A stretch of DNA of 64,000 bases from Leptotrichia buccalis C-1013-b (lineage in GTDB: Bacteria > Fusobacteriota > Fusobacteriia > Fusobacteriales > Leptotrichiaceae). A program made the translations under genes and the position numbers. Location of the stretch: NCBI RefSeq assembly GCF_000023905.1, contig NC_013192.1:2356001-2420000 (forward strand), in the 5' to 3' direction. The notes under the pieces were generated by a model. That model made no database searches. It had not been told where the DNA came from and saw only the letters and a program-made list of their open reading frames with translations. Of the stretch, positions 47,116 to 56,420 are shown piece by piece (position 1 is the stretch's first letter; each line of letters starts with the position of its first letter).

Positions 47116-49665
47116 TTACTTTATATCGTCAATATTGTCTGTTATAATTTGATCATCATAACTTATGATACCAGACTCTTTTAACTGGTCATAAATTCTT
47201 GAAGCTCTTGGAAATCCTATTTTTAATTTCTTTTGTAACAGTGTGATTGATATTTTATTTTTTTCCTGTTTTATAATGTTTATTGCATTTTCAAAAAAAG
47301 GATCCGTATCATTTATTTCTTCTTCAGGCTCTTCCAGAATTTCATTTTTATATTCCACTTTTTTAGTTGTCTTTAATGTGTCTGTCAAGTTTTTGACTTC
47401 CTCATCTGAAATATATGCCCCCTGAATTCTTTCCAGTTTTGAAGAACCGTTTGCAAGTAACAGCATATCTCCCTGTCCTAATAATTTTTCTGCTCCTGAA
47501 GTATCCAGAATTGTTCTTGAATCAATTTGTGATCTTAGTGCAAAGGAAATCCTGCTTGGCAAATTTGCCTTTATCATTCCAGTTATGACATCTGTAGATG
47601 GACGTTGAGTTGCTACAACTAGATGTATACCAACGGCTCTTGCTTTTTGTGCGATTCTTGCAATGGATTCTTCCACACTTTTAGAAGCAACCATCATTAA
47701 ATCTGCCAACTCATCAATTATTATGACAATATAAGGCATTTTTTCAACGTAGCTTAATGCATTGTAGCCTTTTATATTTCTTACTCCATTTTCCATAAGT
47801 TGCTTGTATCTTTTTTCCATTTCATTAACTGCCCATTTTAAGGCAATTGCAGCTTGCTCTGGGTCTATAATTACTGGAACTAATAAATGCGGAATATCAT
47901 TATACGGCATAAGTTCAACCATTTTAGGATCAACCATTATAAATTTTACTTCTTTTTCAGATTTTTTGGAAATTAATGTTGAAATCAAAGTGTTTACAGA
48001 AACTGATTTCCCTGAACCTGTCTGTCCTGCTATCAGCAAATGCGGCATTTTCGTAATATCTATGAATTTATCTCGACCGACAATATCTTTTCCTAATATT
48101 ACTTTTAATTCTCCTGTGTCCAGTTCTTTATTTTTTATAATGTTGGAAAAATGTACAGCCTCCTTTATTTTATTTGGAGTTTCAATACCAATCGTATTTT
48201 TCCCGGGAATCGGCGCTTCTATACGGATACTTTCTGCTGCCAAATTCATTGCTATATCATCTGAAAGTCCTGTAACTTTGCTAACTTTTACTCCTTTTGG
48301 AATAACAATTTCATATCTTGTAATAGTAGGTCCATATTCATAATTTACAACTTTTGCCTCTATTCCAAATTCCTTCAGAACATTTTCCAGATGACTTACA
48401 TTTTCTTTAATTCCATCTTCAATTATTTTTCTTTTTTCAACATCCATAGGTTTTGACTTAAATATTTGTGCAATTGCATTTTTTACAACATCATCGTATC
48501 CTTGATTGTGGTCAAACATTGCATTGACTTCCTTCAATTTTTCCTCAAAGCCCTTTTCTGGCATATCGACATTTTCAAATGCTTCAAGTTTTGGAAATTC
48601 CTGAAAATTTGAATCTATTTGTTCAGAATTAGATTGTTTTGAAATTTCGTCTCTCGCGGTTGGTGTTACAATTTCTAGTTTAGTTTCCCGTTGACCATTT
48701 TCTTTTATAATATCATCTTTTGTTTCAGTTTTCAAATTATCTGTTAAAGATTCCAGTTTATTTTCTTTTTCTTCTGAAATTTTCATATTTTCCAATGGTT
48801 TTATTATTTCTTCCGCTTCATCATTTTTCATTTTATTTTTTTTGATTTTTTCAAGATTTTTTTGATTTTCCTTTTCTTCAAAAATTTCAATCCATTCTTT
48901 TTCTTTTTCAGCTAATTCTTCTTTAGAATATACTTCTGTTTTTTGTAAAAAATTATTTTTTGGTTTTTTAGAAATTTCAAAGCTTAATTTTTCGTTTCTG
49001 GACTGAATAATTTTTGCTTTTAACATTTCTCTCTGATAACGTTTAAAATCTGTCTTTTTTAATTTTTCTGCATATTTTTTAGCTGAAAGTTTTCTTTTTT
49101 TCTCTTTATACTCGTCACTTTTGTAATACTTTAAAACTTCTTTCAAAAGTTCATAACCAAGCTCTATGAGGTCTTTTATTAAAAAACATACACAAATTAT
49201 CATTAAAAATACTAATGCTATTTTCAACACATTCATATGCACAATTTTATAAACCGGCATTAATAGTAATGCTCCTGGAATCCCCCCACTTTCGTGGTTA
49301 AATCCAATTTCCAGCAGCTTTCTTCCAGCTTCCGAAAATACATTTGATAAAGCGTTTTTACCCACAGAATTAGCAACTAACAACATAGAACATGTTAAAA
49401 ATATTCCAACAAGTGCAACAACTTTCCCTTGTGTTATGTCAATTTTAATTTTTTCATAAAAAAATATGATTGTTCCGTATATTATAGCTGCTATTGCTAT
49501 AAACCACGTCATTTTCCCAAAAATTAATGAAATTCCATTTAATATTAAGGAAAAAATATTTTCTCCAACATTATCATTTGACATATTTGATTTATTTGCT
49601 AACAATAGAATCAGTATAAGCCCCACAGCAAACCATATTATACCTTCAATCTTTTTTTTATCCAT
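47116..49665 (-). CDS. ftsK: DNA translocase FtsK/SpoIIIE
   Basis: This 849-residue septal DNA pump has four N-terminal membrane helices (to about residue 170), a very charged Lys/Glu linker (about 180-380), a RecA-like motor with Walker A IAGQTGSGKSVSVN and Walker B YIVIIIDELADLMM, VATQRPSTDVITGMIKANLPSRISF, and a gamma winged helix at the end (ISITLLQKKLKIGFPRASRI). It moves chromosome termini through the closing septum. AAAGGAT precedes the ATG. Confidence 0.95.
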   Translation of the reverse strand: MDKKKIEGIIWFAVGLILILLLANKSNMSNDNVGENIFSLILNGISLIFGKMTWFIAIAAIIYGTIIFFYEKIKIDITQGKVVALVGIFLTCSMLLVANSVGKNALSNVFSEAGRKLLEIGFNHESGGIPGALLLMPVYKIVHMNVLKIALVFLMIICVCFLIKDLIELGYELLKEVLKYYKSDEYKEKKRKLSAKKYAEKLKKTDFKRYQREMLKAKIIQSRNEKLSFEISKKPKNNFLQKTEVYSKEELAEKEKEWIEIFEEKENQKNLEKIKKNKMKNDEAEEIIKPLENMKISEEKENKLESLTDNLKTETKDDIIKENGQRETKLEIVTPTARDEISKQSNSEQIDSNFQEFPKLEAFENVDMPEKGFEEKLKEVNAMFDHNQGYDDVVKNAIAQIFKSKPMDVEKRKIIEDGIKENVSHLENVLKEFGIEAKVVNYEYGPTITRYEIVIPKGVKVSKVTGLSDDIAMNLAAESIRIEAPIPGKNTIGIETPNKIKEAVHFSNIIKNKELDTGELKVILGKDIVGRDKFIDITKMPHLLIAGQTGSGKSVSVNTLISTLISKKSEKEVKFIMVDPKMVELMPYNDIPHLLVPVIIDPEQAAIALKWAVNEMEKRYKQLMENGVRNIKGYNALSYVEKMPYIVIIIDELADLMMVASKSVEESIARIAQKARAVGIHLVVATQRPSTDVITGMIKANLPSRISFALRSQIDSRTILDTSGAEKLLGQGDMLLLANGSSKLERIQGAYISDEEVKNLTDTLKTTKKVEYKNEILEEPEEEINDTDPFFENAINIIKQEKNKISITLLQKKLKIGFPRASRIYDQLKESGIISYDDQIITDNIDDIK

Positions 49666-50075
49666 TTTACTATCCTTTCTAAAAATTTTTATTTCTCACT
49701 TATCTTATAATTATATTTTTATCTATAAATTCTTATTTTAAATACAAAATCTAATTTGTCCTGTACCTACAAAATCAGACTATATAAACTTATAGTTTTA
49801 ATAAAATAGTTAAAACTCTCAAATTTGACTTTGAAGCAATTTTTACATAACATAGATTTTTTACATAATATCATACATTATACTATATTTTTTCAATTTT
49901 GTCATTTTTTTATTAGGATTATTCATCTTTTAAATATTTTTAGTTCAAATTTTATTAAATTAAATAATCACTTTTTATATTTCTTAAAAATTCCCTTAAT
50001 ATAAAGCGTCATTAATATATATCCTTAATCAAAAAGTTAGGAAACCGTTTTTTATATAATAATTTCACAAACACC
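49666..50075. other. Divergent intergenic region between ftsK and uppS
   Basis: It is very A+T-rich and non-coding. It must hold the ftsK promoter, for which I see no convincing pair of boxes, and it ends at the uppS promoter. I see no RNA gene or repeat in it. Confidence 0.5.
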
Positions 50076-50104
50076 TTGAAAAATAATGATTTGACTGTTA
50101 TAAT
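50076..50104 (+). promoter_or_regulatory. Promoter of uppS-cdsA-tyrS
   Basis: TTGAAA (50076-50081), 17 bases, TATAAT (50099-50104) with TGT in front, an extended -10. The transcript would start near 50111, which excludes the in-frame ATG-like upstream extension and supports ATG 50139 for uppS. Confidence 0.85.
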
Positions 50105-50138
50105 TATAGCAATTAAAAAATATCTTGAGAGGGATGTA

Positions 50139-50957
50139 ATGGATAGAGATGAATTGGTAATTCCTAAGCACATTGCGATTATTATGGATGGAAACGGTCG
50201 TTGGGCTAAAAAGCGTGGAAAAATTCGGCTGGAAGGGCATAGAGCTGGGGCTAACAGTCTTGAGAAAATATTAAGACATGCAGGAAATATCGGCGTTAAA
50301 TATTTGACTGTTTATGCATTTTCAACTGAAAATTGGAAAAGACCTGAAAAAGAAGTAAATGGCCTTATGGATTTATTTGCTAAATATTTAGACAGAGAGA
50401 AAAAAACATTAAAAAAACAAGGTGTAAAACTTCTTGTTACAGGGGCAAAAGAAAATATTTCCGAAAAATTGCTGAAAAAAATTGAAGAAACTGAAAATTA
50501 TTTGGCAAATTGCGAAAACATTGTCTTTAATATAGCATTTAATTATGGCGGCCGACGGGAAATTGTTGACGCTGTAAATAAAGTTTTGGAAACAAAACTT
50601 TTGAATGAAACAAGTGGAGTAGCGTCTGAACAGTTTAATAATGAAAATAATGGACTAAATGTTACAGAAAAAGTGGTAAATGGGTTTGTGGATAAAGAAG
50701 AAAATTTGGAAAATATAAAAATTACGGAAGAAGAGTTTTCTAAATTTATGTATCGTCCAGAAATTCCAGATCCAGAGCTTGTAATCAGAACAAGCGGAGA
50801 ATTTAGAATAAGTAATTTTCTGCTTTGGGAGGTTGCCTATTCAGAGTTTTACATAACAGATGTTTACTGGCCTGATTTCGATGAAAAAGAACTAGATAAA
50901 GCTATTTTATCCTTTAATAAAAGGGATAGAAGATACGGAGGACTGAATGTTAAGTAG
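50139..50957 (+). CDS. uppS: Isoprenyl transferase (undecaprenyl diphosphate synthase)
   Basis: The 272-residue cis-prenyltransferase makes the C55 lipid carrier for wall and surface glycans: HIAIIMDGNGRWAKKRG, RLEGHRAGANSLEKI, VYAFSTENWKRP, FNYGGRREIVDAV and LVIRTSGEFRISNFLLWEVAYSE. GAGAGGG precedes ATG 50139. Members are usually near 250 residues. The excess is an acidic Asn/Glu/Val-rich insert of about 35 residues after VNKVLETKL, before the ITEEEFSKFMY helix. cdsA overlaps its end by 11 bases. Confidence 0.95.
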   Translation: MDRDELVIPKHIAIIMDGNGRWAKKRGKIRLEGHRAGANSLEKILRHAGNIGVKYLTVYAFSTENWKRPEKEVNGLMDLFAKYLDREKKTLKKQGVKLLVTGAKENISEKLLKKIEETENYLANCENIVFNIAFNYGGRREIVDAVNKVLETKLLNETSGVASEQFNNENNGLNVTEKVVNGFVDKEENLENIKITEEEFSKFMYRPEIPDPELVIRTSGEFRISNFLLWEVAYSEFYITDVYWPDFDEKELDKAILSFNKRDRRYGGLNVK

Positions 50958-51873
50958 ATTATTTATTATTTTGTTATTTGTACCTTTCCTTTTATGGATA
51001 TTTCTAAAGGGAAATGTGATGTTTCTAGTATTTACACTTGTAATAATTGGAATGTCACTGTTTGAATTTTATAAAATGCTAAAGGATAAAGGCTTTGAGG
51101 TGGCAAGCAGAATTGGAATGGGACTTGGGCTATTTTTGCCTATTGCAATATATTTTCAGGAAAATTCAAAAAATGTATTTTCATATTTTAAATTTGCCCT
51201 TTTTAAACAAATTAACTTTGATATGGGCGGATTTATCGTGTTTGCAATAATGCTATTGGCTTTAAGGCAGATTTTAAAAGTAAAAATTCAAAATGCGATG
51301 GCAGAAATTTCCTACACTTTATTTGGAATAATTTATGTTTCATATTTATTTTCACATATTTTACTAATAAAGTATGAATTTCCAAACGGGAATATTCTGG
51401 TTGTAATGACATTTATGCTAATCTGGGCGTGTGATATTTCCGCCTATCTTGTCGGAATGGCAATCGGTGGAAAAATATTCAAGCACAGGCTAGCTCCGAA
51501 AATTAGCCCCAAAAAATCAATCGAAGGTGCAATAGCAGGAATTTTAGGAGTGTTTTTAGTAATTTTATCATTTGATAAAATATATTTATTTATAGCAAAT
51601 TTCGTATGCGGAATCTCATTTTTATCAAAAAACTGTTCCGTAAATTACAATTACGTTGCCATTGGTGGTTTGAAAGCCTTGATTTTGGCACTTGCAATAG
51701 GAATTTTCGCAGAACTAGGAGATTTGGTAGAATCTAAGATAAAAAGAGAATTAGAAGTAAAGGATTCTGGGAATTTACTTTTAGGACACGGTGGATTTTT
51801 AGATAGATTTGACAGTGCGTTATTTGTATTGCCAATTGTGTATTATTTTATGAAGTACGTAGCATATTTATAA
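50947..51873 (+). CDS. cdsA: Phosphatidate cytidylyltransferase
   Basis: The 308-residue inner-membrane enzyme makes CDP-diacylglycerol for phospholipid synthesis. It has about eight membrane segments and the family signature near the C-terminus (ESKIKRELEVKDSGNLLLGHGGFLDRFDS). Other motifs are WACDISAYLVGMAIGG and KISPKKSIEGAIAG. A hydrophilic loop with two Cys (CGISFLSKNC) lies before the last segments. The start ATG overlaps uppS, with GGAGG ahead of it, the usual uppS-cdsA arrangement. Confidence 0.94.
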   Translation: MLSRLFIILLFVPFLLWIFLKGNVMFLVFTLVIIGMSLFEFYKMLKDKGFEVASRIGMGLGLFLPIAIYFQENSKNVFSYFKFALFKQINFDMGGFIVFAIMLLALRQILKVKIQNAMAEISYTLFGIIYVSYLFSHILLIKYEFPNGNILVVMTFMLIWACDISAYLVGMAIGGKIFKHRLAPKISPKKSIEGAIAGILGVFLVILSFDKIYLFIANFVCGISFLSKNCSVNYNYVAIGGLKALILALAIGIFAELGDLVESKIKRELEVKDSGNLLLGHGGFLDRFDSALFVLPIVYYFMKYVAYL

Positions 51874-51922
51874 AATCAAGTTATTGAATAAAAATAAAAT
51901 AGTAAAAGGAGAAAAAATAAAA

Positions 51923-53161
51923 ATGAGTATAGATAGAAACAATGAAATAGAAGTAAAAAATGAAGTAGAAAGACAGTTTAATATTTTAAGTCGTGGGTGC
52001 GATGAAATAATTAATGAGAATGAATTTAAGAAAAAGTTGGAAAAATCAATTTCGACTAATACTCCACTACGGGTTAAATTGGGGATTGATCCGACAGGTT
52101 CGGAGCTGCATCTGGGGCATGCTGTGCCTTTGAGAAAATTAAAGCAGTTTCAAGATTTGGGGCATGAAGTGCTGTTTTTGATTGGGACTTTTACAGGGAG
52201 AATTGGAGATCCAACAGGGAAATCTGAAACTAGGAAGATGTTGTCGGAGGAACAAGTAAGTGAGAATATAAAAACATACTTGGATCAAGTAAAATTGATA
52301 TTGGACTTGGATAAAATAAACGTTGTTTATAATGCTGACTGGCTGGAAAAATTATCACTTTCAGATGCATTGAATTTATTGTCACAGTTTACTGTATCGC
52401 AAATGATTTCGAGAGAGGATTTTTCAAAAAGACTGGCTGAAAACAAACCAGTTTCGTTAATCGAGTTTATGTATCCAATTTTACAAGGATACGATTCAGT
52501 TGAACTGAAGGCTGATGTGGAATTGGGAGCAACAGAACAAAAATTTAATTTGCTAAGAGGAAGAGATTTACAGAAAAATTTTGGACAGGAGCAGCAAGTC
52601 TGTATGATAATGCCAATTCTGGTAGGGCTTGACGGAGTGGAAAAGATGTCTAAATCACTTGGAAACTACATTGGTGTAAAAGACACTCCTAATGATATGT
52701 TTGGTAAAGTTATGTCAATTTCAGATGAATTGATGGAAAATTACTACACAATGATAACAGATGTTCCTTTTGAAAGAATTGAAGAAATTAAGGTTCAAAT
52801 TGCAGATGGAAGTTTACATCCAATGGAAGCCAAAAAACAATTAGGAGCAGAAGTTGTAAAAATTTACTACGGTGAAGAAGCGGCTAAAGAGGCAAGAGAC
52901 TGGTTTGAAAATGTATTTAGCAAAAGAAATTTAAATGTAGATTTGCCAGAAGTTGAATTGGAATACAAAGAGGTAGGAATTATTGACTTACTAGTAAAAG
53001 AAACAGAATTGCTGCAAACAACAAGTGAAGCTAGAAGATTGATTCAACAAGGCGGATTTAAAATAAATGATGAGCCAATAAAAGATGTAAAAGCTACAGT
53101 TATTCTTGAAAGTGGAATGATTATTAGGGCTGGGAAAAAGAAAATTGTGAAAGTTAAATAA
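51923..53161 (+). CDS. tyrS: Tyrosyl-tRNA synthetase
   Basis: The 412-residue class I synthetase charges tRNA-Tyr. It shows the HIGH-type motif HLGHAVPLRKL, GDPTGKSETR, the tyrosine pocket with YPILQGYDSV, KMSKS in GVEKMSKSLGNYIGV, and a C-terminal S4 domain (TTSEARRLIQQGGFKINDEP). This is the TyrRS-beta (TyrZ-like) form. AAAAGGAG precedes ATG 51923; an in-frame TTG at 51884 has no such site. Only 49 bases separate it from cdsA, leaving no room for a T-box leader. Confidence 0.95.
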   Translation: MSIDRNNEIEVKNEVERQFNILSRGCDEIINENEFKKKLEKSISTNTPLRVKLGIDPTGSELHLGHAVPLRKLKQFQDLGHEVLFLIGTFTGRIGDPTGKSETRKMLSEEQVSENIKTYLDQVKLILDLDKINVVYNADWLEKLSLSDALNLLSQFTVSQMISREDFSKRLAENKPVSLIEFMYPILQGYDSVELKADVELGATEQKFNLLRGRDLQKNFGQEQQVCMIMPILVGLDGVEKMSKSLGNYIGVKDTPNDMFGKVMSISDELMENYYTMITDVPFERIEEIKVQIADGSLHPMEAKKQLGAEVVKIYYGEEAAKEARDWFENVFSKRNLNVDLPEVELEYKEVGIIDLLVKETELLQTTSEARRLIQQGGFKINDEPIKDVKATVILESGMIIRAGKKKIVKVK

Positions 53162-53206
53162 AAAGTTATAATTACAGAAATTTATATAATTTTATAAAAA
53201 TTAATT

Positions 53207-53255
53207 ACTGAACAGACTTATTATTTTCTATTCAAAATCTGTTCAGTTTTTTTTA
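53207..53255. terminator. Bidirectional terminator overlapping the end of the LPS kinase gene
   Basis: ACTGAACAGA (53207-53216) and TCTGTTCAGT (53238-53247) form a perfect 10-bp stem followed by TTTTTTTT. The right arm lies inside the last codons of the convergent gene. Confidence 0.85.
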
Positions 53256-53895
53256 TATCTTTTTTTCTTGAAACTACATTGTATCTTTTTTTTATTTCTT
53301 CAAGTTTATCAATAATTTTTTTATTTTCTTCTCTGGAAAAATTTTTCACTGATAAAAAGAATTTCATTGAACCTTCAAAACTTCTTATAGATTTTGTCAA
53401 AAAAACACGTTTTCTAAAAAAAGGAGGCTTTCTGACAATATCATCAAAATCAATAAACGCAATTCTTCCACTTTCCTTGTCTATAAAAAAATTCCCAAGA
53501 CTAAAGTCCATGTGATAATACCCTTTTTCAAAAAAATTTTCTTCAAAATTTAACCACAAATCGACTGTTTTGTATGAAAGCTCAAAATCATTCTTCTCAA
53601 CCAAATAATTATAATAAGATATAAAATTACCATTAAAAGTTTTATTTATATTTTCAGAAACTGTTTCTATTTTTATGTAAAAAGGGGTATATTTTAAAAC
53701 CTTATACTCGACTATTTTCATAAAATTCAATTCTGGAAAATCTTTTTTTAAATATTTTGCAACTTCAAAGGAATTTTTTCCTTTTTCTCTCGTTAATCTC
53801 AAAAAAATCTTCAGAGCCTTCTCATTTTTGTATTCATAAGTTTTATAAAAAAAATTTTTTTCATTATCTATATTTAAATTTTTACTTTCCTGCAT
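53221..53895 (-). CDS. Lipopolysaccharide-type kinase (KdkA/InaA-like)
   Basis: This 224-residue small protein-kinase-fold enzyme of the LPS kinase group has an N-terminal lobe with FYKTYEYKNEKALKIFLRL, the catalytic loop HMDFSLGNFFID (Asp and Asn as in HxDxxxxN), and the metal-binding Asp in IAFIDFDDI. Members phosphorylate Kdo or heptose in the LPS inner core. ATG 53895 follows AAAGGA; an in-frame upstream start at 53931 adds 12 basic residues. It stands opposite a GT9 gene at the edge of the glycan locus, which fits the role. Confidence 0.78.
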   Translation of the reverse strand: MQESKNLNIDNEKNFFYKTYEYKNEKALKIFLRLTREKGKNSFEVAKYLKKDFPELNFMKIVEYKVLKYTPFYIKIETVSENINKTFNGNFISYYNYLVEKNDFELSYKTVDLWLNFEENFFEKGYYHMDFSLGNFFIDKESGRIAFIDFDDIVRKPPFFRKRVFLTKSIRSFEGSMKFFLSVKNFSREENKKIIDKLEEIKKRYNVVSRKKDIKKTEQILNRK

Positions 53896-53985
53896 AATTT
53901 TTCCTTTATTCTTTTTTATCAATTCTAACATATTCTTTTTTTTATTTCAATGAATAAAAATTTTTTCACTTATTAAATAAAACTG

Positions 53986-54014
53986 TTATAAAAAAATAAC
54001 AAATATGATATAAT
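53986..54014 (+). promoter_or_regulatory. Promoter of the glycan locus
   Basis: TTATAA (53986-53991), 17 bases, TATAAT (54009-54014) preceded by TGA (extended -10). The leader would be about 20 bases. Confidence 0.7.
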
Positions 54015-54041
54015 AGCTCTGTATATAATAAAGGAGAAAAT

Positions 54042-55058
54042 ATGAAAATCTTGATAATACATACAGCATTTATAGGAGATATCGTTTTATCCACACCTTT
54101 GATACAAAAATTAAAGGATTTGTATCCAAAATCTAAAATAGATTACCTGACATTACCGACAAACCAAAGTGTCTTGTATAATAATCCTAATTTAAATGAA
54201 ATAATTCTTTATGACAAAAAAGGAAAGGATAAAGGAATAAAAGGATTTTTAAAAGTTCTAAAAATTTTGAAGCAAAAAAAATATGACTATGCGGTAATTC
54301 CACATAGATTCATAAAATCCATACTACTTGCAAAATTAGCCAAAATTCCTGATATTGTGGGATTTGATGTTGCAACTGGCTCTTCCCTTCTGGATAAGAA
54401 AGTCCATTACGATATGAAAAAGCACGAAGTGGAAAGACTTTTAAATTTAGTCGGATATGAAGGAAAAAGAATTCCAGTTAGAATATATCCAGCAAAAGAA
54501 AATTTTGTAAAAATTGAGAAAATATTGAAAAATAGCGGATATACTGGGAAAAAAGAGCAAAAATTAATATTAGTTGCACCAGGGAGTCAAAGACCTGAAA
54601 AAATGTGGCCGATAGAAAAATATCGAGAAGTAATCCAGAAACTGAAAAAAAATGAAAATTATTTTATTGGAATAACTGGTTCAAAATCTGAAAAGGAGTT
54701 GCCCTTAAATTTTGAAAAAGATAAAAACGTAATTGATTTTCGCGGCGAAATAAGTCTTGTAGAATTTGGAGCTTTAATTTCAAAAGCTGATGTTGTTGTA
54801 GGAAATGACAGTTCTCCAATTCATATTGCAAGTGGATTTGAGAAACCATTTGTAATTGGGATTTTTGGACCGGGAAAACGAAGTTTGGGATTTTTTCCTT
54901 GGACTGAAAAAAGCAATGTTATTGAAGATAATGAATTTTATGAAAATAATATTGTAATAATTCCTAAAAACCAACACAAGTATAAAAAAGATTATTACAA
55001 AGGAATTCCTCTGATTAGTACAGACAGGGTTTATGAAGAAATCATAACACGAATCTAA
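54042..55058 (+). CDS. Glycosyltransferase family 9 (heptosyltransferase-like), first of three
   Basis: This 338-residue GT-B enzyme of the WaaC/WaaF/WaaQ type has N-terminal HTAFIGDIVLSTPLIQKL, then LILVAPGSQRPEKMWP at the donor domain and DVVVGNDSSPIHIASGFEKPFVIGIFGP. It transfers ADP-heptose or a related sugar onto the LOS inner core on the cytoplasmic side. AAGGAGA precedes the ATG. It opens a run of plus-strand surface-glycan genes. Confidence 0.9.
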   Translation: MKILIIHTAFIGDIVLSTPLIQKLKDLYPKSKIDYLTLPTNQSVLYNNPNLNEIILYDKKGKDKGIKGFLKVLKILKQKKYDYAVIPHRFIKSILLAKLAKIPDIVGFDVATGSSLLDKKVHYDMKKHEVERLLNLVGYEGKRIPVRIYPAKENFVKIEKILKNSGYTGKKEQKLILVAPGSQRPEKMWPIEKYREVIQKLKKNENYFIGITGSKSEKELPLNFEKDKNVIDFRGEISLVEFGALISKADVVVGNDSSPIHIASGFEKPFVIGIFGPGKRSLGFFPWTEKSNVIEDNEFYENNIVIIPKNQHKYKKDYYKGIPLISTDRVYEEIITRI

Positions 55059-55112
55059 AAAACAATTGTATAATTTTTACAGCTACCAAAATTATAAAAA
55101 GGAAGAAATATT

Positions 55113-56420
55113 ATGAATGAAAAAATAAATTTAGTTATAAATAAAACAGGATATATTTTTTGTCTATTGGTTGGAATGTCTCTGTTTTTCTCAGAAAAAT
55201 TTGAAAATAATGTTGCGATACCTTTATTAATGATACTGTTTTTAATCTCAATGTTAATAAAGAATAATCGAAAAGAAATTTTGGAAAATATAAATTTAGA
55301 TTTGGAATTTTCCATAGAATTATTGTTATTTGTATGTGTTCCATTTATAATAGCATATTTAGACGGCGGAATAAAAACTCGGTTAGATAATTACATCTTA
55401 AGATACTTAATATTTTTCCCATTTATGTATTTTTTAGGAAATAAGAAAAGAGTTTTCAATTTTTTAAAAGTATTTTTATTTAGCGGAATAATAATTATGA
55501 TTTTAGCAACCTTTAACTTTATAAAAACTTATAATGAATGGGCACATCCAGTAGGGCTTTACTATCCAAGGGTTACTGCTATTCTGACTGTTCAGGATTT
55601 TGCTAATATTATGTGTATAATATTTCTATTTCTATTATCATTTTTACTTTTTTATAAAAATGAAGATAATAAAAAAAATAAAATAATAAAAATATTTTTA
55701 TTTTCCATAATGATGCTAACTTTATTTCTAGTAATTGTAAATCGTTCAAAAATGGTTTATATTTGTTTAATACCTACAATACTTTATATTGTGTATAAAA
55801 AGAAAAAAAGATTTATTCCTATAGTTTTTTTAATATGTCTTGGTGGATATTTTGTATTGCCAAGTTCAATTTCAAATCGATTACAATATATCGTGAATTA
55901 TAAAAAAGATCCTTCAAGTAATTTAAGGGTAATATTTTGGGAAACTGGGCTAGAAGCATTCAAGCAAAAACCATTATATGGCTGGAAAGCAGAAGAGAGG
56001 AAACAATTTAATCTGGATTATTATAAAAAAACAGGTGTTAGCGATTATGTGCATAAAAATTTTTTAGATAGATTAAGTGAATGGAAAATTTATTATGTTC
56101 ATACACATAACACATATTTACAGTTTTTATTGGATTTTGGAATTATAGGAACTTTATTTTTAGTAATATTTTTTGTAAGTGTAGCTTTTAAAGCTATGAA
56201 AATAAATTTTTCAAAAAATATGGAAAATTCAGATTCTAAATTAGTCGCACTTGAAATTGCAACTAAATCTTCCTTAGCAGCTTGGGCAATACAAGGAATT
56301 ACAGATATTAACCTAAATAATAAATATATGGTCATAGTTTCAATGATACTAATATTTTTATTAAATTATCTTTGGAAAGAAAAAATAAATTTGGAAAGAG
56401 GAAAAACAATTAATGAATAA
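55113..56420 (+). CDS. waaL: O-antigen ligase family membrane protein
   Basis: This 435-residue polytopic protein has about eleven hydrophobic segments and a large periplasmic loop with the Wzy_C-type region (RVIFWETGLEAFKQKPLYGW, then HTHNTYLQFLLDFGIIGTLF with the conserved His). Family members transfer lipid-linked glycan onto lipid A-core in the periplasm. The position inside an LOS cluster supports a ligase role, but Wzy polymerase is possible because the two families look alike. It overlaps the next gene by eight bases. Confidence 0.83.
   Translation: MNEKINLVINKTGYIFCLLVGMSLFFSEKFENNVAIPLLMILFLISMLIKNNRKEILENINLDLEFSIELLLFVCVPFIIAYLDGGIKTRLDNYILRYLIFFPFMYFLGNKKRVFNFLKVFLFSGIIIMILATFNFIKTYNEWAHPVGLYYPRVTAILTVQDFANIMCIIFLFLLSFLLFYKNEDNKKNKIIKIFLFSIMMLTLFLVIVNRSKMVYICLIPTILYIVYKKKKRFIPIVFLICLGGYFVLPSSISNRLQYIVNYKKDPSSNLRVIFWETGLEAFKQKPLYGWKAEERKQFNLDYYKKTGVSDYVHKNFLDRLSEWKIYYVHTHNTYLQFLLDFGIIGTLFLVIFFVSVAFKAMKINFSKNMENSDSKLVALEIATKSSLAAWAIQGITDINLNNKYMVIVSMILIFLLNYLWKEKINLERGKTINE

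Noticed and set aside
51874-51922. T-box leader expected before tyrS
   Set aside because: The gap from cdsA is only 49 bases and contains no specifier or terminator structure.
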